Source of the DNA: Oidiodendron maius Zn
Taxonomy: Eukaryota; Ascomycota; Leotiomycetes; Myxotrichaceae
Length of the DNA stretch: 64,000 nucleotides
Assembly (NCBI GenBank): GCA_000827325.1
Contig: KN832876.1
Coordinates: 1,798,001 to 1,862,000 of the forward strand
Reading direction: 5' to 3'
Shown: positions 58,018-64,000 of the stretch, piece after piece
Layout: each line of letters opens with the position of its first letter
Numbering within the stretch: position 1 is the stretch's first letter
The notes under the pieces: model-generated
Database searches by the model: none
The model's input: only the letters and a program-made list of their open reading frames with translations
Told to the model about the DNA's origin: nothing
Translations under genes and position numbers: made by a program

Positions 58018-58678
58018 ATGAACATGGACTCGGATTCTTCGATGACCTCGAACTCTTCTATGAGTACGTCTCCAGCACACCAGTCCCCTCATGCACAGCG
58101 AAGAGACCGCAGCTAATTACAGCAGCAATGTCTAATGTCTTCTTCACCTCCAAAACCACCCCGCTGTACTCCCCCTCCTGGGCGCCCTCCACGACTGGAG
58201 AATACGCTGGGACATGTATCTTCATCGTCATCTTAGCTGTCATCTTCCGCGTGCTGCTCGCATTCAAGGCGAGGCAGGAGGCCGCCTGGCTGGATGCCGA
58301 GCTCAACCGACGCTACATCTCCGTCGCGGGCAGGCTTCCCCCTTCGGAACGCCCTCCACAGGGCCAGGAGCGCAAGAAGATTATTGTTACCGAGAGCGGC
58401 GTTGAGGAGGAGGTGCTAGTAGTGAGAAGGAATTCGGGGGCTGTTCACCCATGGAGGATCACGATTGATCCGTTGAGGGCGGTTATGGATACAATAATTG
58501 CCGGTGTGGCGTACCTGCTGTGAGTTTGCTTATGTCCCGAGTCGTGAGATAGAGTGCTGATAACTATAGAATGTTGGCGGTCATGACAATGAACGTGGGG
58601 TATTTTCTCTCCGTGCTGGCTGGTATTTTCCTGGGCAGTCTGTCGGTAGGGAGATACGCCACGAAATTTGAGCATTAA
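58018..58678 (+). CDS. Ctr family copper transporter
   Basis: Trimeric Cu(I) importer of the plasma or vacuolar membrane. Exons are 58018-58063, 58123-58519 and 58570-58678 (183 aa). The Met/Ser-rich N-terminus (MNMDSDSSMTSNSSM) offers MxM copper ligands. Helix 1 is CIFIVILAVIFRVLLAF, a ~75-residue basic cytosolic loop follows, and helices 2-3 span the last intron. The family signature MxxxM and the GxxxG packing motif appear as MTMNVGYFLSVLAGIFLGSL. The protein ends in a short tail without the Cys-rich motif of some Ctr proteins. Intron 1 ends in a tandem NAGNAG acceptor (58121-58125), so Ala17 may be included or skipped. Size and layout resemble Ctr2 or Ctr3 types. Confidence 0.9.
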
Positions 58679-61102
58679 GCGTGTGGATGATCAGTATTTC
58701 AGCGTTGGGCGCCGGCGTTAGGTGTAAATTGTCATTGGGACAAGAATTCATTATGATGGCGGAGGTAAATATGCTTAAAACTTATAAACTCGCTTCGAAA
58801 GTGCAATGAGCACCTGGTATGTTTGATTCCGAGAGATATGCTCGTAGATTACCGCCCACATGCAGCATAATACATGTCAACCAGACTTTCCACTCCCCGT
58901 CACAATCCCATCAACCTCCCTCACTCCCTCGGTCCCCTTCATTCCCTTATTTCCAACTTCTCAGCGAACTCGATTGGGCACCCCTGGCAAATTGCCTCCA
59001 TCCACGATACCATACACACCATATCAGCCCTTATATTCTTCATGTACTCTTATCTGGAATTCCCCTTTTCCCCAAATGCCATAAGCGAGTTTTGTCAGGG
59101 TATATCTTTTCACGTACCAAAAATCACCATTCATCCCCACCTCAAGATGTCACCTCATATTCAAAATGTAATACCCATATAGAAATAATCATTATAAAAT
59201 ATATTTCCGCCTCCCCTCTTCCTTCTATCATCGTTCCTAGTACTTCCTACCTCAATAATTCTCACTCGGTCACCCCCCCTCCCACACCCCTTCTCAGATC
59301 GCACGGACACTGCTCTCACCTAAAAGATCTTCGGCATGTCAGCATATTAATACCGACCAGGCATATAACTCACGTACCACCTACCTACTTTACATTAGAA
59401 CCGGCACGGCGAATATTTATATTAAATATTTTCAAACCCCTCACCTAAGAAGTTTGTATCGACGTCACGCAGATGGAGGTGTAAAACATACCTTATAGTA
59501 TATCGTCGCGTATACTTGCTCGCCGTTTGCCCCTCCTCATATCTCGATTTAGTCCTACCCCGTTTACACCCCAGAGCATAAACTCCCCAGCACCCTCCCC
59601 TTTATAAATCTGAAATGAGATATCATCCGTACACTACACCTATCCTCTCTCACATCTCATCCCCCTCCCCCAGTCGGGAAATAATAATAATTTTGAAAGT
59701 TTTATGTTCTCAGCTCTCAATCTCAATCTCACCCCAGTCTTACGTACGTACAGTACCTATCCAACCTAGACACTGATCTGCGCCCCAAGCTCAATGAGAT
59801 CTACACTACCCATTTCCCCTGCACAAGAACAAAGACCGTTTCAGCGGTGGCGTTCGTCCGCATACCAAGTAAGATTAGGTATATAGGTAAGGTAGTGGGC
59901 CATGCCACGCTTTACCTGGCACGCACGTCATCTGAGGTAGAGTACTGAATCATCCAGACGACACATCTGTGTTGTGCTTCACTTTCAACCTTTGACATAC
60001 ACACACACCCTCACTCTATACGACGCGCCTTTGCTTCTTGACCTCGTCTCCTGTCATCCTTTCACGTGCCAATCAGAAGGTCAAGCTACAGTATCAACCA
60101 CTTCATGTCCAGTTTACCATTTCATTTAAAAACTTCGTATATGCGTATCAATACATTCGCGGTCAGATACTTCTTGCCCCTTCCCCATTTCCAACTTCTC
60201 GTAAAACGCGTACCGCACGTACGGTACGTTAACTTAGAATAGGAGTACCTTATATATCATGACACGCTTCAGAACCGTGCGCCCTTCGTCGGATATCTCA
60301 GCAAGAGTGGCAGCAGCAGGAAAATGCGGTTCCCAGGCAACGCAGATTAAAAAAAAGCGCGCGACAAAATACAAGATGCTGCACAAAAAGACGACCCCAT
60401 CATGAGGTTCCTCTCTCCAACACCCCCCGTCGTCTCTTTCTTCTCCTCATTGGGGAACGGACGGGGTCCTGCTCCTCTGCGGCAGCCTCTTCGCATCTCC
60501 TGTGCTGAACAATCATAACTCACACTATATACCAACCACACCCCCTCGCTCCAACACCCTGCTGAGATGAGATGAAATAATACAAAAGTTGTCCCCCCCC
60601 GCTAGGGAAGAAGACGAAGACCGCAGGGCTGCGCGAGCGCGTCGTTATTTTGTCAACCCCCGCCCAAGCGGGTTGGTTTCATGCCCTCATTTGCCTCCCT
60701 AACTCCAGATGCTAGGATGTCCCTCTTCCTTGAGAATAAAGCAAACGCGTAAAAATTTCAAGCAACGAAGGCATAAGCAAAAAGCAAAGCATCAAAATTT
60801 CAAGCGCCAAACCGTTTCGCACAGAGATCCTTCTTTCACATTTCATCAATTCCCTTGAACTCTCAGGTTCACGTGCCCATATCATGCGGAAGGGGGAGGA
60901 GGTACCACACCGCACAGCGCCATGTTGCAGCCTTTTTTGCTCCCAGTGGAGCCAGATCTACAGATTTCCTGCTCATTATACCGTTGCCGGTTTACCAGAG
61001 GGTTAAGTCAAAGATTAAGTGAAGTCGAGTTCGGGTGGGCGCCGCACAACGTGCCCTCAAGTGGGGACTCCGGAGTAGTGGTGCCTCTCACCCAGAGATA
61101 CA
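58679..61102. other. Convergent 2.4-kb gene-free region, pyrimidine-biased
   Basis: Lies between the 3' ends of the Ctr gene and the C2H2 gene. About 58860-59320 and 59560-60560 are strongly C/T-rich on the plus strand, with several TACGTAC-type motifs (59741-59756, 60210-60230). A 630-bp open frame at 58819-59448 follows this bias and shows no domain. No gene is called. Confidence 0.45.
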
Positions 61103-62421
61103 TCAGAGCTCCTTCTTGACCATCTCGGGCCCCTCATCCTCTGAGTCGACCTCGTCGGACTTGTCGCCCGCAGACTGGCTGTCATCTAGGATGACGCCGA
61201 CGGCTGTGGGGCTTTTACCGCAGCCCTTCACAAGGATATGTCTCTGTTCGTCCAATTAGCTCTTCCGCATACCATAAGGGGGAAAGCCACCTCCAATTGC
61301 TGCAGGTTAGAATCGGATGAAGAACGAACCTTGAGGGCGTCTTTGCGGGAGAAGCTCTTCTCACAGTGCCCGCAGGGGAACGGCTTGACCGCTAAGTGGA
61401 TGCGCTGGTGGCGCTTCAGGTCGTGGTTCCGGTTGAAGCCCTGGGTGCACTGATTGCACTTGAAGGGACGGTCATTCTGCTGCTGTTGCTGCTGGCCGTG
61501 GTGGCCGTACATATGCTGCCCGCTCATCGGGTGAGAGTACTGCATGTTCATGCCCCCAACTAGTGCCATCTGGCTGCCCGGGTTGTGCACGTTGGACATG
61601 ATGGGTCCTGCCATGGCTGGGAGACTGTACCCGTTGTACGGGCGCGAGTTGTAGCCCTGCGGCCCTCCCATGGAGGGGTGGTGAGCTGAGACAGGTGAGA
61701 GACGCGGCGCCTGGGAGTGGTTGGGTGACTGCTGCGTCGGAGAGTACGCTGGGAAAGAGGACTGCTGGGGGGTCGAGGCCGGAGTATTATAATAGGGCTG
61801 GGACGAGGCTGGGCGAGTGCTGTACGGGTCTGCTGTCAACGGAGGCCTCGGGGGTGCCTGGGAACTCAAGATCCCATTGGAGCTGTGCTGCCGCTGGCCC
61901 TGCTGTGGTGCCAGATTCGGCAGATTCTGATGCGGGCTTCCGGAGGAGCCCATGGCCGTGGGAAAGGGAGGAAGATTGAGGTCGTACGGCGGCGGAGGCA
62001 GCGGCCCCCCCGTGGGCGAGCTCGTGCTCCGGCCGGGGAAGCTCATAGATGGAGAGTACATTGAGCGGCCCATATAGCTCTGCGGCTGCGCAAACGGTGC
62101 CGGCATGGAGGGCGCGGTGCTATAGGGGAAACCGGTGGCGCTCTGGGAAGAGGGCCAGAAACCGTTTGGCTGGTAGGGAGGCACCCCGCCGGCGGAGCTC
62201 TGGGAGCTGGCACTCACGCTCGAGCTTAGCGGGCTGAGGACGTCGCCCGAAGGAGGCGTGAGAATGCTGCTGGAGATGGGTGGAGTGGCCTGGGTCGCGC
62301 TACTGGTCGCAGCGTAGGCAGGATACTTATTCAGGGCGGACAGGTCAGGCGGGGGGAGCTGGAAGCTAGGCAGGTGAGAGGCTGCAGGCCTTCGAGCGGT
62401 AAAACTCTGACCGGTCTCCAT
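61103..62421 (-). CDS. C2H2 zinc-finger transcription factor
   Basis: Exons are 62421-61330 and 61243-61103 (410 aa). The first ~315 residues are low-complexity, rich in Ser, Pro, Gln and Tyr, with SFQLPPPDLSALNKYPAYA near the start and a short polyQ (six Gln) just before the fingers. Finger 1 is FKCNQCTQGFNRNHDLKRHQ (then RIH). Finger 2, FPCGHCEKSFSRKDALK/RH, crosses the intron and ends in Cys instead of the second His (HILVKGC), so it is C2HC. An acidic tail with VDSEDEGPEMVKKEL closes the protein, and the KK-x-E motif could accept SUMO. The finger pair is of a type I recall widely in moulds, but I cannot assign a named orthologue. Reading through the intron would truncate finger 2. Confidence 0.9.
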
Positions 62422-63374
62422 CAGATGGGGGAAGCGACGAAAGTGTAAAGGCCCAGGCGATCGGAGCTCTGGGAGAGGAAGTCGAAGATAATCGCCCGAT
62501 ACAGTAAGTAGCAGATCGGACGCAGAACACACACAACAGTTCAACTAGGCGGGTCGGATCGCGTGCTAGACGAGGATGGCGAGGGAGATCAGCGAGAGAT
62601 CAGCGTGGCCGTGGTAAGCAGGATCAGGCATTATTTTCGGAGCATGCGGGGAGCGTCGATGATAATGGTGGAGAGCGTGTAGATCATGATGAGAGGAAGT
62701 GAGAGCGCGGGGGGGAGTAGAGGTAATAAAAATAATATGGACGGGTCTCGAGGTGTTTGGTGGTGCTGGGGGGGGGGCCAGAGGACCAGCAGAAAGGCTC
62801 GAATGTGGAGTGTCGATCACTTGGATGGCGGCCGGGGAGGCGGCGCCCAAGCAGATATTTGTAGGAGGTTCGGACGAGCGACTGAGAGGAGTAAGAGAGG
62901 CAGCCCGCGAGTAGAACCCGCGACTCCTAGGGACGTGGATCTGGGACCACCAACCAACGGGGCCGAGCAAGGGCGAGGGCGAAGGGTGAGGGGGGGCGGT
63001 TGCTTGGTTGTTGCGAGGGTCAGTCCAGGAGGCAGAGCGCCAGCCAGAAGAGAGAGATAGAGAGAGAGGGAGAGAGATGAACGAGTCTCGCGCGCCGGAG
63101 GAGGAGGGGCACGTTAAGCCAAGGCCCAGGACGGCAGGAAAGGTAATAAATAATTGATCAGTCTTGCAGGAGCCCCCGGGCGTCGAGGGGGAGGGGTTGA
63201 ACGGCGAGAGGGCGCGAGAGAGGGTGAGAGAGAAGGGTAGAGGAGAGCGAGATATTTATATCCGCGGGGCTTAGAGGGGAAGCGTGTGGAGGAGAGGGTG
63301 AGAGAGAGAGAGTGAGAGAGAAAGAGAGACAGCGAGAAGAGAAAGAGGGTGAGGTGAGGTGAGGGTGAGGGTAT

Positions 63375-63394
63375 GGATGGATGGATGGATGGAT
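63375..63394. repeat. (GGAT)5 microsatellite
   Basis: Five perfect GGAT units followed by GTCTGTCTGT, about 950 bp upstream of the C2H2 start. Confidence 0.85.
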
Positions 63395-63655
63395 GTGTCT
63401 GTCTGTACACATGTATGGACTGGTACGGAAGGGTATGTAGGTATCTCTCGACGGGATAGCGCTCTCGCTCGCTCGTTCTCACTCAGGTTGGCGCGTGCGG
63501 GCCAACGAGTGTAGCGACCTTAGGCCTTGTTCGTGGCCTTGTTCATGAAAAGAAAAAACGCACGAGAGAGGAGGTGATTGATTCTCTCGACATGGGGGGG
63601 GAAACCAGGTTGGTCTGGGGCGGCCGAGGACGAGGGGTGCAAGGGCGGGGGGGTT

Positions 63656-63673
63656 TCTCTCTCTCTCTCTCTC
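63656..63673. repeat. (TC)n microsatellite
   Basis: Nine TC units. Confidence 0.85.
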
Positions 63674-64000
63674 CTCGACGCGCTCCTCTACCCTCTGCTG
63701 TGCTCTTCTGAGTAAAGTGTCCAGCTCTACCTCTCTGCTGCTCTCGCGCGGTCCACGATGCTTGCCCACCGCCCTCGTCGATGCTTTTCCTGCCCCTTCA
63801 TGCCCCTTCACGTCCCTTAGCGCCCCGTCGTCCGCGGATGGCACCCGCCGTCGTTGGCTCGGCGGTTGGGCCGAGGCGGCGCGAGACCCAGACCACTGGG
63901 CATAGAAAGCCACGATAGTGGCATCGACGGAGGCAGGAGGGGGCAGCCCAGACAATACGACTCTGCCCAGCGACTGGTTCCTGGGAATGGCCAGATCCAG

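Larger units (their letters stand above)
62422..64000. other. Upstream region of the C2H2 gene, low-complexity
   Basis: Purine-rich on the plus strand (CT-rich on the C2H2 coding strand) from about 63040 to 63370, with GA, GGTGA and GGAT repeats. A (TC)n run near 63656 marks an opposite bias. The frame at 63479-63955 (minus, 158 codons) has no domain and skewed composition; it is not called. Confidence 0.45.

Noticed and set aside
58819-59448. 209-codon open frame on the plus strand
   Set aside because: It follows a pyrimidine-rich tract that suppresses stop codons; composition is dominated by Pro, Ser, His, Ile and Leu, with no domain.
63479-63955. 158-codon frame on the minus strand rich in Arg, Pro and Ser
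   Set aside because: Low-complexity sequence with repeats (EERVEERERER); no family resemblance or splice context.
1-64000. Mobile elements, biosynthetic gene cluster, CRISPR or viral insertion
   Set aside because: No transposase, reverse transcriptase, terminal repeats, polyketide or peptide synthase, spacer array or viral gene was recognised on either strand.

Overview
The window looks like ordinary nuclear DNA from a filamentous ascomycete (Pezizomycotina). The evidence is protein-coding genes broken by short introns (mostly 44 to 125 nt, with GTAAGT/GTATGT-type donors, CTAAC/CTGAC-like branch sites and YAG acceptors), no operons, gene order unrelated to function, and gene families typical of moulds: a 71-residue grg-1/ccg-1 homologue, an F-box/AT-hook protein and a proline-rich WASP homologue. 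I cannot name the genus. A leotiomycete or related class would fit but is inference. No rRNA, tRNA, transposon, CRISPR or viral element was recognised.

Layout. 1-9.1 kb: SRP receptor alpha (minus, runs off the left edge), divergent from the ER-Golgi protein Yif1; then an HhH-GPD DNA glycosylase and an Msc7-like membrane aldehyde dehydrogenase. 9.4-18.3 kb: the grg-1 homologue, mitochondrial Mg2+ channel Mrs2, an F-box/AT-hook protein, a 69-residue N-myristoylation-type protein, the XPF/Rad1 nuclease and a small disordered protein. 19-28.6 kb: the WASP/Las17 homologue (with an apparent frameshift), eIF1A, a mitochondrial-looking unknown, exomer subunit Chs5 and a large fungal-specific unknown. 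30-41.8 kb: the RNA/DNA helicase Sen1 (five exons) and a Dnf-type P4 lipid flippase. 43.8-49 kb: a PIP-box protein that may belong to the Smc5/6-loader (CANIN/Nse6) class, V-ATPase subunit E and a NIPA-type Mg2+ transporter. 50-64 kb: a gene-poor stretch with long leaders, carrying the MADS-box factor Mcm1, a ZIP zinc transporter, a Ctr copper transporter and a C2H2 transcription factor.

Functional themes. Secretion and membrane traffic recur (SRP receptor, Yif1, Chs5, flippase, V-ATPase, WASP/actin), as do metal-ion transport (Mrs2, NIPA, ZIP, Ctr) and genome maintenance (glycosylase, Rad1, Sen1, PIP-box protein). These are independently transcribed core genes, not a cluster.

The most useful observations are: a GC-AG intron in the grg-1 homologue; an extra-C frameshift in WASP; a CRE-like site plus TATA box shared by three small genes; candidate copper and zinc response sites upstream of the two metal transporters; a short last exon of Sen1; and two multi-kilobase gene-free blocks with strong strand bias (51.1-54.3 kb and 58.7-61.1 kb). 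I found no convincing new multi-gene system. Exon boundaries were worked out by hand from splice signals, reading-frame continuity and family conservation, without transcripts.
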